From positions 25,109,640 to 25,173,639 of the forward strand of contig NC_135781.1 in NCBI RefSeq assembly GCF_028453695.1: a DNA stretch of 64,000 bases, given 5' to 3'. The DNA is from Augochlora pura (lineage: Eukaryota > Arthropoda > Insecta > Hymenoptera > Halictidae). The notes under the pieces are model-generated. The model saw only the letters and a program-made list of their open reading frames with translations, was not told the DNA's origin and made no database searches. This document shows, in pieces, positions 1 to 9,567 of this stretch; position 1 is the stretch's first letter, and the number at the start of each line of letters is the position of its first letter. The translations under genes and the position numbers were made by a program.

Positions 1-692
1 AAGCAAACGTTACAAACACCTCCATCGAATCCGAAAGCGGTCCCGCCAGCCCAGCGAAGAAGAGTACGCCGAAATCGAAATCTGCGAAAGCACCACAGAA
101 GGCTGCCAACAAGGTCTCTTCTCATCCACCCACATCAGAAATGGTGAATGCCGCTATCAAGGAACTGAAAGATCGCAAAGGATCTTCGTTCCAGGCTATC
201 AAGAAGTACATCTCTACAACTTACAGCGTGGACGGAGAAAAGATCACTCCATTTATCAAACGTTACTTGAAATCTGCTGTCACGTCTGGCATTGTCGTTC
301 AAACCAAAGGGAAAGGTGCTTCTGGATCGTTTAAATTACCTATAGCAAAGGCTGCCGAATCTAAGGGCAAAGTTCAAAAAGCAGTGAAAGCGGCTGAACC
401 GAAGAAGGTAAAGAAGTCTGTTGAGAAGAAGAAAACTGCAACATCAGTTCGCAAAGCAGTTGCTACTAAATCACCAGTGAAAAAGGCTGAGACAGCAAAG
501 AAACCAGCCGCCAAGAAGTCTCCTGCTAAAACTGCGAAAGCCTCCCCAAAGACTGAAAAGAAGGCTTCCAGCGAAACCAAGGCTATTTCCAAGAGTAAGA
601 AGACAGCAAAAGCACCAGCGGCCAAGACCAAAACTCCCAAACCCAAGAAGGTTGCGGCCTCAAAAGCTGTTAAGCCTGCGGCTAAGAAATAA
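1..692 (+). CDS. His1: Histone H1 (linker histone), 5'-truncated by window edge
   Basis: Linker histone that binds nucleosome entry/exit DNA and compacts chromatin. The reading frame is open from base 3 with no start codon, so the first residues lie upstream of the window; 229 residues are visible. A short Ser/Pro/Lys-rich N-tail is followed by the winged-helix globular domain (about bases 129-345, beginning HPPTSEMVNAAIKEL and including GSSFQAIKKYI and GKGASGSFKL). The rest is a Lys/Ala/Pro-rich C-tail with SPAK/SPVK-type sites. The ATG at 141 is internal to the globular domain and is not the true start. A histone stem-loop follows 40 bp after the stop, marking this as a replication-dependent gene. 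No intron is seen. It is the outermost gene of the cluster visible here. Confidence 0.95.
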   Translation, partial: ANVTNTSIESESGPASPAKKSTPKSKSAKAPQKAANKVSSHPPTSEMVNAAIKELKDRKGSSFQAIKKYISTTYSVDGEKITPFIKRYLKSAVTSGIVVQTKGKGASGSFKLPIAKAAESKGKVQKAVKAAEPKKVKKSVEKKKTATSVRKAVATKSPVKKAETAKKPAAKKSPAKTAKASPKTEKKASSETKAISKSKKTAKAPAAKTKTPKPKKVAASKAVKPAAKK

Positions 693-732
693 TTGGCCCT
701 ACAACAGATTTTTCATCACCTTATAAACAAAT

Positions 733-748
733 GGCCCTTTTCAGGGCC
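733..748 (+). promoter_or_regulatory. Histone 3' stem-loop of H1
   Basis: GGCCCTTTTCAGGGCC is the canonical 6-bp stem and TTTC loop bound by SLBP, followed by the typical ACA flank. A purine-rich stretch (AAGACAAGGAACGA, about 761-774) fits the U7 snRNP downstream element. An AATAAA at about 955 could serve as a back-up poly(A) site. Confidence 0.93.
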
Positions 749-1397
749 ACAAAGCACCTTAAGACAAGGAACGACGACTGTTCAGACAATCTTGTAACAG
801 TATTACCCGAAGATTTTATTGTAGGAATTATACTGTGATATACATACGTATACTGTATTATAAATAATACATAATGTAGATTGTTTTTTATACCAATTAG
901 ATGTAAGAGTTTGAATGGTGTGTACATAATGTGACGAATGCTGGTTCGAGGTTAAATAAATATAGATTTTGTAATAACGCTCTTGTCTTTTATTTATTAT
1001 TATTGTTACTTGGAAAAATAGATTTAATTAATGTTAGTATATCATTTATAAGATACCTTTAGGCATCTTAATACTTCCTCTGTATACGTAGAACTAAAAT
1101 AAATATACTTTTATACCGTCATTTTCTTGTTATTTGATCTTACACCTTTCTATTTCATTCATAATTGTAACTCATCTTAATACTTAAAATATTTTAAGAA
1201 ATCAGCTTAGAATATGTGACTTAATTTCACATAGTTTAAATATTTCTCAACCAAAAGAAGTAAATTTGTATTAACTCATAATAAAAATGTATTTCTAAAG
1301 CATTTGTTTGTAACGATGATTGTGACTTTCGATATAAATTGGATGTATTTCATATTTCATTTGCGACGTTGGTTATCTTGTGACTAGGGTTTACCTG

Positions 1398-2119
1398 TTA
1401 ACCCTTAGCGCTCCGTTGGCTCCGCTACGGAGCCATCCGTCATTTGTTTCGTAACTCCGTAGGCTCCGCTGCGGAGCCCAATCTTTTTAGCATGATTAGG
1501 CTTAAGATGTTACTGAATCGTCGGCGTTGGCAATTGTTATCTGCAGTTAAAACGTGCCCCAACTATTCTTTTGGGAAATGGCGATGTCAATAATTAATTC
1601 ATACAGCTTGTATAAAACTGTACAGCACAATAAAAATGAGAAAGCACTGACGCATTTAAAGTACAGGAAAATTTTAGTCGATCAACTCGTAGGAAATTTT
1701 TGTCAGGAGAGAACAAGAGTTTCTACATCAATTTCTGAAATCAGACTAAACGGAAAACTGCACATAATGGGGAAAGGTCCAAAGATGGACTGTGTTGTGT
1801 GCTTTACAAGGAAACAAGGGGATGACAGACGTCAAACAAGTGAATACTGTGACTCTTGCTCAAGTAAACCCAGAATGCACATGGGAGATTGTTTAGAAAG
1901 ATATCACAGCATAGTGAATTACAAAATTAATAATTTACATTTCATTTGCAAGAAGAAGGTGCATATGTATAAAATAAATAAAATCAAAAACATTCACAAG
2001 CACGTGTAATTCTTCTCACTTAAAATAAGACTCCTTCTTCACAACTCGTTCCGCTACGAAAATGTGCCGGAGTTGCTGGTAGACAGTGGTACAAAAACGT
2101 GCGGAGCGCTAAGGGTTAG
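1398..2119. mobile_element. piggyBac-like element, internally deleted
   Basis: The element begins after TTAA (1398-1401) with CCCTTAGCGCTCCG and ends with the exact inverse CGGAGCGCTAAGGG (2102-2115), followed by TTAG, a one-base decayed TTAA target duplication. Two near-identical subterminal palindromes lie at 1418-1434 and 1462-1478 (GGCTCCGCT[A/G]CGGAGCC). It encloses the C-terminal part of a piggyBac-type transposase but not the catalytic core, so it cannot be autonomous. TTAA target choice and CCC-starting inverted repeats are established piggyBac features. It sits in the H1-H2B intergenic space. Confidence 0.85.
1554..2009 (+). pseudogene. piggyBac transposase C-terminal fragment
   Basis: A 151-codon open frame within the TTAA element. 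It resembles the C-terminal third of piggyBac-derived transposases: an N-S-Y-x-L-Y-K segment, then a Leu/Glu helix, then a Cys-rich zinc-binding module with CVVC (after KMDC), RRQTSEYCDSC, and SSKPRMHMGDC followed by ERYH. The N-terminal DNA-binding part and the DDD catalytic core are absent, so the ORF's own ATG is unlikely to be a native start. It is best read as the relic of a larger internally deleted transposase gene. Domestication is possible in principle, but nothing here (promoter, extra exons) supports it. Confidence 0.8.
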
Positions 2120-2512
2120 TTCTAGATGGCTAGCAAAATTTCAGGAAATGAACTTACACTAAAGTGTCCTCGAGGAAACTTTATAACAGTTTTTTTATTT
2201 ATGAAAGTCATTTGATTTTTATTTGCAAATCTTAAGATTATGGAATGCCAACATAATATCTGAGTATATCGTGTTATATATGTGATATTGGAGCATTAGA
2301 TGTTACAAGGTTAAGAACATTTACTTCAGTTATACAAATAAATGATATTCATAATTTAAACATTTAAGAATATCTAATGGTAGCAGCACTTTTAAAGCAA
2401 ATGTGACGGTAGCTTAAATTATGGTTTAATTATTTAAGTATTTTTTGAAGTAGCATGAAGTGTTAAGATCGTATAGTATGATTGAAACATTTTCCACGTA
2501 TGAAATATTTGT
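2120..2512. other. Intergenic between piggyBac relic and H2B 3' end
   Basis: AT-rich spacer with no coding potential, RNA gene or repeat that I recognise. Confidence 0.5.
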
Positions 2513-2528
2513 GGCCCTTAAAAGGGCC
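2513..2528 (-). promoter_or_regulatory. Histone 3' stem-loop of H2B, variant loop
   Basis: Read on the minus strand it is GGCCCTTTTAAGGGCC. The 6-bp stem is kept but the loop's fourth base is A (TTTA) where the other histone genes here have TTTC. The change also allows a seventh T-A pair. It lies 23 bp beyond the H2B stop. Confidence 0.88.
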
Positions 2529-2551
2529 GGTTTGATAATAGTGAAACATGT

Positions 2552-2923
2552 TCACTTAGAACTGGTGTATTTAGTGACAGCCTTGGTGCCTTCACTGACA
2601 GCGTGTTTCGCAAGTTCACCAGGCAGGAGCAAACGGACAGCAGTCTGAATTTCCCGAGATGTGATGGTGGATCTTTTGTTGTAGTGGGCCAAACGGGATG
2701 CTTCAGCCGCAATGCGTTCAAAGACATCATTAACAAAACTGTTCATGATACTCATTGCTTTACTGGAAATACCGGTATCGGGATGCACTTGTTTCAAAAC
2801 TTTGTAGATATAGATTGCGTAGCTCTCCTTCCTCCTACGTTTCTTCTTCTTATCGGCTTTGCTAATATTCTTCTGGGCCTTGCCGGCCTTCTTCACTGCT
2901 TTTCCACTAGTTTTAGGTGGCAT
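2552..2923 (-). CDS. His2B: Histone H2B
   Basis: Core histone that dimerises with H2A in the nucleosome. It has 123 residues, the usual insect length. A Lys-rich N-tail (MPPKTSGKAVKKAG, then KKKKRRRKESY) leads into the histone fold with YIYKVLKQVHPDTGISSKAM (helix 1), FVNDVFERIAAEASRLAHYN (helix 2), STITSREIQTAVRLLLPGEL and the C-terminal helix ending KAVTKYTSSK. It is intronless. It is divergently transcribed from H2A across a 264-bp shared promoter, the classical arrangement that co-regulates the two dimer partners. Confidence 0.97.
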   Translation of the reverse strand: MPPKTSGKAVKKAGKAQKNISKADKKKKRRRKESYAIYIYKVLKQVHPDTGISSKAMSIMNSFVNDVFERIAAEASRLAHYNKRSTITSREIQTAVRLLLPGELAKHAVSEGTKAVTKYTSSK

Positions 2924-3187
2924 TGTCGAATCGATGTTTACTTAACACAACCCGTTCCTATACGAGAATGTTGCGTCGAATGCGATGCGACAGTTTGAGT
3001 CTCGCTTTATGTAGAAACGGAACACCTATCGCCGCGCCAATGAGAGCGCGGCACTTCCCCCCCTTGCGTCTGCGCTCTCCGATTGGTGCAGGTCGGACAG
3101 CTACTGGTGGTATATAAGGAGGTTCTGGGGAATGCGAAATTAGAATCGAGAGTCTCTTTGATATCGAACGTAAAGTAAACACTCGAC
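2924..3187. promoter_or_regulatory. Bidirectional H2B/H2A promoter
   Basis: The 264 bp between the two start codons serve both genes. For H2A there is a clear TATA box (TATATAA, 3111-3117) about 70 bp before its ATG. CCAAT-type elements occur at 3037-3041 (CCAAT) and inverted at 3081-3086 (GATTGG). A weaker CATAAAG on the minus strand (about 3005-3011) is a candidate TATA for H2B. The middle is GC-rich compared with the flanking DNA. Confidence 0.7.
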
Positions 3188-3562
3188 ATGTCTGGACGCG
3201 GAAAAGGTGGTAAAGTTAAGGGAAAGGCGAAGTCCCGCTCTAACCGCGCTGGACTTCAATTTCCCGTTGGTCGTATCCATCGACTTCTGAGGAAAGGAAA
3301 TTATGCTGAACGCGTCGGCGCTGGTGCTCCGGTTTACTTGGCAGCAGTAATGGAGTATTTGGCCGCTGAAGTTTTGGAGTTGGCCGGTAATGCAGCTCGT
3401 GACAATAAGAAGACTAGAATTATCCCACGTCATTTACAGTTGGCTATTCGTAATGACGAAGAATTGAATAAATTACTTTCTGGTGTAACGATAGCACAAG
3501 GTGGCGTATTGCCAAACATTCAAGCAGTACTTTTGCCGAAAAAGACAGAGAAGAAAGCTTAA
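3188..3562 (+). CDS. His2A: Histone H2A
   Basis: Core histone, 124 residues. N-tail MSGRGKGGKVKGKAKSRSNR, histone fold with AGLQFPVGRIHRLLRKGNYA, the acidic-patch segment EYLAAEVLELAGNAARDNKK, and NDEELNKLLSGVTIAQGGVL. The C-tail is short (PKKTEKKA), with neither the H2A.X SQ-E/D motif nor H2A.Z-type changes, so it is the replication-dependent form. It is intronless, with a stem-loop 22 bp after the stop, and is paired head-to-head with H2B. Confidence 0.97.
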   Translation: MSGRGKGGKVKGKAKSRSNRAGLQFPVGRIHRLLRKGNYAERVGAGAPVYLAAVMEYLAAEVLELAGNAARDNKKTRIIPRHLQLAIRNDEELNKLLSGVTIAQGGVLPNIQAVLLPKKTEKKA

Positions 3563-3583
3563 TCTCAATCCTGAATTTCAAAC

Positions 3584-3599
3584 GGCCCTTTTCAGGGCC
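3584..3599 (+). promoter_or_regulatory. Histone 3' stem-loop of H2A
   Basis: GGCCCTTTTCAGGGCC followed by ACCA: canonical SLBP target at the expected distance from the H2A stop. Confidence 0.93.
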
Positions 3600-3772
3600 A
3601 CCAATTATATAACATAGGAATCATTTCCAATTTACTCAACATAGAAGATCATATTTATTTACCAATTATAGTAACTTCTCAGATCATTGAATTCAATTAT
3701 TGTTGCAATCCACGTCTGATTTTACTTTTTAAAATGGTTTTACTTTTTATAACTGCCCTATTATATGTTTTA

Positions 3773-4006
3773 TTAACCCTCTTAGTACCGAACAACGATA
3801 TATCGTGTTGGCTATTGTTGGAAAAATAGTTTTCTTAATATTTTTATTAAACAGTAATTTAATTTCTATTTTCTTCTCCCTTTTTAAATTTGTTTTATTT
3901 ATCAGGCTTTTCAAAATTCTTCCAATTTCTTTCCGAAACTTTATCAAACGAGTTTTTAACATGTCGCTCAGATATAGGCCCTTTTGGCCGGTACTAAGAG
4001 GGTTAA
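3773..4006. mobile_element. TTAA-flanked piggyBac-type MITE
   Basis: Intact TTAA duplications (3773-3776 and 4003-4006) flank a 226-bp segment with perfect 14-bp terminal inverted repeats (CCCTCTTAGTACCG and its inverse). A small palindrome ACGATATATCGT lies at 3794-3805. No transposase is encoded; the overlapping ORFs on both strands are chance frames in AT-rich DNA. It is inserted between H2A and the first H4. Confidence 0.85.
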
Positions 4007-5078
4007 AGTATACTATACTATCTATGATTTTATGATAAATTATGTAGATGGTACAGACAAAAAGTCGAGAAAACCCATTATAAATGTCACGAACATTTGA
4101 GGTTATTATACTTTCAACTTATTAAATTTCTTACAGTTAGTACATGTTTTTTACATACGGATAACTTTAATGACAAGGTTATATTTATTATGATTAACAT
4201 ACTCTTTAGTTTAGTTTTAAAATAACAGTATTAAATTCGCTTGGAAACGATATCTTTTGTATTAGGATTTACGTCATATAACAGATATTACATGTTGTTA
4301 TGGAATTACAAATATTGCGGGATAATAAAATCGATGTATTGCGAACATACTGAAATTATTGATTCGTGCCTTCCATATTTTATTGATTCGTACGATACTT
4401 AATGGTTTCAGGACGAAAGCGAAATTACACTACATAGCTTTTCTGTTGGTAGAATTACGTTTGGCAACCTTGCGCTCCGTAAGAATTTACGATAGATGTC
4501 GAGACTTGTCCAGACGGCGTAACATGGCAACACCGCGCGGCCACCGTGTATCACATTTTCTCGTCGATACTTCGCATGAGATGCAAATAAAGTAGGGTCC
4601 TGAACTCAGAATATTTACTGGTACCCTTGTTGAGAACATATGGTCTATTTAATCAAAAATATTCAGTCATATAATTATTAAAGCTTTATAGTTCAGCATC
4701 ATAAGTTCGATGTCTTCGAAAACGCAAGCTATAAACTAGACATTATTATGTCTAGCTTAAAAAGATAAGAACGTGATTATCAAAGTTAAAACTCGTGATT
4801 CTGAGATTCCCAAATTTTAACCGATAAACTTGAAAACACGCATTGACAACTGACATATATTCCGATGAATTCGTCATTTCTACATTTACCTGAATTAAAT
4901 TGTCAATCTTTGCAAAATAAATTACAATGCAACTGTAGGAACAGTCAACTCTTAACGAAGTCTCTGAATTACTCTAAACTAACAATATTAGATGATCGAA
5001 ATGATTCTTACGAGAATTTTTACAGAAAGGATTGAGGTCTTCAGTTATGTTGATGGTGTTTCTGTGTTAAATAATTGT
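4007..5078. other. Intergenic between MITE and first H4
   Basis: Mostly AT-rich and featureless. A locally GC-richer patch at about 4440-4570 contains a short open frame without recognisable homology and an octamer-like ATGCAAAT (4580-4587). I see no gene here. Confidence 0.4.
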
Positions 5079-5094
5079 GGCCCTGAAAAGGGCC
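5079..5094 (-). promoter_or_regulatory. Histone 3' stem-loop of H4 (copy 1)
   Basis: Minus-strand GGCCCTTTTCAGGGCC followed by ACAA. It lies about 60 bp beyond the H4 stop. Confidence 0.93.
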
Positions 5095-5155
5095 GTTTTG
5101 CTTGACGATTGTCTGTAATCGTACGTCGATGCGATGTCTCCAAGAGAAATGCTGC

Positions 5156-5716
<561 letters not shown>

Positions 5717-5893
5717 ATGACTCGCATTAATCAATGCAATGCAATAAAAGAAAAGAGCAAACAACCGTCAGGGACTAAGGCCCTTAAAGAAATACGGCGT
5801 TACCAAAAAAGCACGAAGTTATTAATTCCAAAACAATCTTTCGAACGCTTCGTACAAGAAATAGCGCATAATTTAAGGAACGACAAAAAATAA
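5717..5893 (+). CDS. Truncated histone H3-family ORF (CENP-A-like), 58 aa
   Basis: An intact ATG-to-TAA frame. Residues 19-56 align with H3 residues 44-81: [15 protein letters not shown] matches H3 [15 protein letters not shown] (alpha-N helix), followed by KLLIPKQSFERFVQEIAHN for H3 [19 protein letters not shown] (alpha-1). LIPK in place of LIRK, and LKEI, are more like centromeric H3 (CENP-A/CID) than canonical H3. The N-tail is short and not H3-like; alpha-2 and alpha-3 are absent, so it cannot form a full histone fold. It keeps a TATA box upstream and a histone stem-loop 55 bp after the stop, and sits head-to-head with H4 where H3 belongs. It is either a decayed H3/CENP-A copy or an expressed minigene. 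The frame is certain, the function unknown. Confidence 0.7.
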   Translation: MTRINQCNAIKEKSKQPSGTKALKEIRRYQKSTKLLIPKQSFERFVQEIAHNLRNDKK

Positions 5894-5948
5894 ATTGTTC
5901 GCATAATTCTTCCGATTTAAACAATACGGTTTACTTTCATCTTGAAAC

Positions 5949-5964
5949 GGCTCTTTTCAGAGCC
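5949..5964 (+). promoter_or_regulatory. Histone 3' stem-loop of the H3-like ORF
   Basis: GGCTCTTTTCAGAGCC with ACTA flank. Relative to the other loops here, both sides of one stem pair changed (C-G to T-A), so pairing is preserved. This fits the family consensus with Y and R at those positions and argues for past or present selection on the transcript end. Confidence 0.88.
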
Positions 5965-6129
5965 ACTAAATTTTGCGAGGTACTTCTCCTCTCAATTAAC
6001 GTTCTATAACCTTATTAAACAGGCTAATTGCATGGTTATATTTATTATTAAATCATGAGGACTGCTAAAACTGCTCAATCCATATACGTGAACAGTATGG
6101 AGTTAAATATGTACGTATAGATGGCGTCG

Positions 6130-7873
6130 TCATCGAAACCAAGCGTTCAGTATCGCATTCCGGTAGCATTTTCGATCTGTTTTGAAAAGTTTGTTATTCT
6201 CGTAACTACTGTTGGTTTCTGAGTGGGACACTCCGTCTTTGTAGCTAACGATGCCGCTTTGAAGTGGCACGTTGTCTCTTAAGATAAGGAGAGGGCTTCC
6301 ACTATCGCCCCAGACATTTTCAAATCGTTTAACCCTTTGCACTCGAGTGGTGATTTTGAGACACCACTATAATTATGCTATTACGTTGCAAAATAATTTT
6401 TGTAAAAATAAGGTTTAGATTTAAAAAATTATTAGGTAGTAAAACTGTTAGTAGGAGTCACAAGAATAAATTTTGTATGCACATAAATTTATTTTGTTAA
6501 ATAGAATGGAAATACCACGAACCAGAAAAATTATTTCAAATTTACAGTTAAAATGGCTCCGAGTGCAATGGGTTAAAGCCTAAAGGGAAAAACACAGTAT
6601 TGATCTACGAAATTCTTTACATCTGGCAGGCACTCTGACCAAGGTCAGCCGTGCATTTCTTCCTTTCATCTATCTGCCAGGTACAAACCCATTCGTCGTT
6701 GGCGATTACAGGTAGTTGAGCATACTTTAGGGTCTTTGTACCTGAGCTGGTCTGCCCGTCCTTTCCCCACCCGTCCGCATAGCTAGTCATGTCAACGAAG
6801 GATTCCCTCGCCTCGTCCAAACCGGCCAACCGTATTGGTTGAATTTTTTCTACGAACGGTGTCCGTTGAAGCCAATCCAACGAATTCAACATTTGCTCGT
6901 GTTGAAAAGCGTTTTAATTAAAACTTAAATGCACTTTGTTAATAATTCAAACTACACTCCAGAAGATTCGCGTATCTAATAGAATAAATGATATATTACA
7001 GAACTACAGAGATACAGAGAAAAATATAACAGCGTTAGTGATAATCCGAGGTGGCAACCTCACGGTCCGGTTTCTGTTTTAGAACTGAAAACTCCGTGGG
7101 CCTTCGTCGCCAACGGCCCACCCTCATAAAGGGCCATAAAACAGTTCGCTGGGTCTGTTTTCCATCGCTTGTCATCGTTGAAACTCCAACAGCTCGCAAT
7201 CTCATCAGCGATCTGAAAAATTTTACTTGAAACCACAATCTGTAGTAATAAGTAATGTGTTATGCACGTACCGATTGAAAGGAACGTCTCGAGACATACG
7301 CAACAATCCGATGTCGTTTCTGGTGTGATAATATTTGGGATGAACGACGGCATGCAATGTTATCATGGAAACAGCAGGACCCTGATTATGGTTGTATACA
7401 ACCGCAGACTTATCAGTGACGGCGAGCACAACGAAGAATTAACATGGAAAATTGTATATGAAATAACCGGCCGTTAGAATCCAGCGTTCAGAAATTATGG
7501 TGCCACCGCATTGGGAAGTCGCCTCGCCCCAGTAATAATCGATTCACCACCGCCATAAAAGGGAATTGACCATCCGTGGTGTAATGACCATCGACTATTT
7601 TATTCCAGTCCACTACGACAGCTGGATAAAACGCTCTAACATGTCACGGTTTGCCGAAACATATTCAAACATTCCGAAGCAAAATTTCTTACATGCTCGG
7701 AAGGAATAAAAAAAATTGGATGCCATATGAGGTAGTCTAGAATATTCCTTGACATATTTATTACTCAAATTCTCCTCACGATCACGGCTATTTTTCTCTA
7801 AAATGTCAAAAACTCTAGAACCAAGTAACAAACCGATGCAACCGTACAAAAATGTCAGTCTTTTCGAATTCAT
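6130..7873 (-). pseudogene. Chymotrypsin-fold serine protease pseudogene
   Basis: Paralogue of the intact protease at 8138-9567. Recognisable pieces in order: a signal-like start (MNSKRLTFLYGC, 7873), a degenerate activation site KIVDG with FPFMAVVNR (about 7530-7600), then after a frameshift TSQCGGTIISERWILTAGY, then after another frameshift a piece with HPKYYHTRNDIGLLRMSRDV (7270-7425), an exon with IQPIRLAG, GWGKD and LKYAQLPVI (6617-6850), and GDSGSPLLILRDNVPL (6240-6310). Lesions: two frameshifts, catalytic His to Tyr with the adjacent Cys to Phe (TAGHC to TAGYF), GDSGGP to GDSGSP, loss of the GT donor after SACQ and of the AG acceptor before GDSG, and a garbled C-terminus. A TTAA MITE sits in the last intron. 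Exon limits are approximate. Confidence 0.85.
6329..6576. mobile_element. TTAA-flanked piggyBac-type MITE
   Basis: TTAA at 6329-6332 and 6573-6576 flank 240 bp. The inverted ends are CCCTTTGCACTCGAG and, reading inward from the right, CCCATTGCACTCGGAG (one mismatch and one indel). It is non-coding and lies inside the protease pseudogene between its penultimate and last exon pieces, where the acceptor AG is missing. Confidence 0.82.
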
Positions 7874-8137
7874 TTTGAACTGATGGGAATTCGCCTATTT
7901 TCTGTGCATTTTTGGTGCACTGCTTACTTGGAAAAGTCAACCGAGTCTACATATTCTTCTATATTTCAAAACTTCCTATTTTTTTCGTATTTCGGAGGTC
8001 CGTTTACGACAATTAATTGATTTGTGTCGGTTGAGCAACAAGGGCGAAGGAATATCATAGAAATATATTTATTAATTGATTAATTTATTAACATGAATAC
8101 ATTGCGAAAAAGTTTTTCGTTTTGCAAATGGTTCTTA

Positions 8138-9567
8138 TTACATTTTTTTTTGGTAGTATAGTCCTGTGATTTGTTGGATCCAGTCCATGTAGCCAGTTAC
8201 TCTTGAAAATACGCCAGGCCGATTACTAGGGCAATTCGCATCTCCGTAGCTGACAATTCCGATTTGAACAGGAACATAATTTTTGTACACGATTAGAGGA
8301 CCACCACTGTCACCCTGTAAATGAAAAGAAAACTATAAAACATCTATCTTTGGTTCCTTTGATACAAGGGAGGAACAGACGCCAAAAAAAACATCTGTAT
8401 GCGGCATGAACACTTGTGGGACGAAGGGAACGGATTGGGAGCTGACTTGGAAAGCGTTTGCCTGGTCCATAGAAATACAAAATAAATCTACAAAAATTAA
8501 TCTCCCTACGGTTGCAAAATTTACGATCCGTTCGCGGATTTAAACTGATTCATAATGAAAACAACTGCTCCGAGGTCTAGTAATTAGTAAAATGTAGAAT
8601 GATTTTCGGGGTGAAACAGGAAATGTTACCTGACAAGCATCCTGTCCGTACCCAGCTGCCGTGCACACGTGCTTATTCGACGTCACAGCCCAGCTCATGC
8701 TGCATTCGGAGTTCGAAATGATCGGTAATGTGGCGTATTTCAACGAACTGGTTCCCACGCCTGTAGATTTATCTTTTCCCCATCCGACGACGATACCGAA
8801 TTTCCCAGCAAAATCATTGTACATGTCGTTGTATCCTGGCAACCTAATGGGCTGGATGCTCCCTGAAATGTAGCGATTCTGTTAATACTTGAACACGTTA
8901 GCCAGATAACCAAGCCAGATGAACGATAAATTGTATCTCTCTTACGTCCAAATGGAATATCCTGCGGCATATAGAGCAAACCGACATCGTTTATGGACGG
9001 CTGGTAGTCTGGGTGAAGTGCCCCTATTTCGGTCATCATAGAAATTCCTGGCCCTTGGTAGAAATTGTAGCCCATGCCGGATTTATCGTTGACGCCAAAC
9101 AGCACAAAGAATTTTCGTGGTTCTTCGGCAACGCAATGACCCGCTGTCAATACCCACCTCTGAGTAACAATTGTACCACCACATTGCGAAATGTATCCTT
9201 TGCCCATTAATCGGTGTACCACAGCCATAAACGGAAATTGATTTTTCCTCGCGTATCTTCCTCCGACTATTCTATCCGTGTCCAAGTCAGCCGAATAATT
9301 TTCTGCGAATTAAAATTGCAGCAAAGATTAGAATAGATTACAATAAAGTCGAATTTTTATGATTTCTAAAGTTCCTCTTTGTTTTATGATTGTAAACGTA
9401 CCTTCGGCTGACACGGGAAAGTGACCAATGCTGCTGACATTCAGATGATTCGAACGACTGTTGTTGGAAATTTGTAAACTGTTCAACAGCGGACTGCAAA
9501 ACACATTGCTACTCACGCAGGCGGCAACGACAACGAGGAAGAGCGACATTACGGTTGCCAAAGTCAT
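8138..9567 (-). CDS. Trypsin-like serine protease, secreted zymogen
   Basis: S1-family endopeptidase. I assemble four exons with GT-AG junctions: 9402-9567, 8946-9302, 8630-8862 and 8138-8314, giving 310 residues. Residues 1-24 form a signal peptide (MTLATVMSLFLVVVAACVSS). A short propeptide ends at Arg66 before IVGG (67-70), the trypsin-type activation site. The triad is His111 (LTAGHC), Asp161 (INDVGLL) and Ser255 (GDSGGP). Asp249, six residues before Ser255, is the S1-pocket residue of trypsins, so cleavage after Lys/Arg is expected. No CLIP domain is visible, so a digestive or effector protease is more likely than a clip cascade member; this is inference. Its degenerate paralogue lies just downstream. 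Confidence 0.9.

Noticed and set aside
374..646. Minus-strand 90-codon ORF across histone H1
   Set aside because: Antisense shadow of the Lys/Ala-rich H1 tail; gives a low-complexity Ala/Phe/Leu protein.
2603..2998. Plus-strand 131-codon ORF over H2B
   Set aside because: Antisense to the certain H2B gene.
3747..4035. ORFs on both strands within the 3773-4006 MITE
   Set aside because: AT-rich low-complexity frames inside a non-coding inverted-repeat element.
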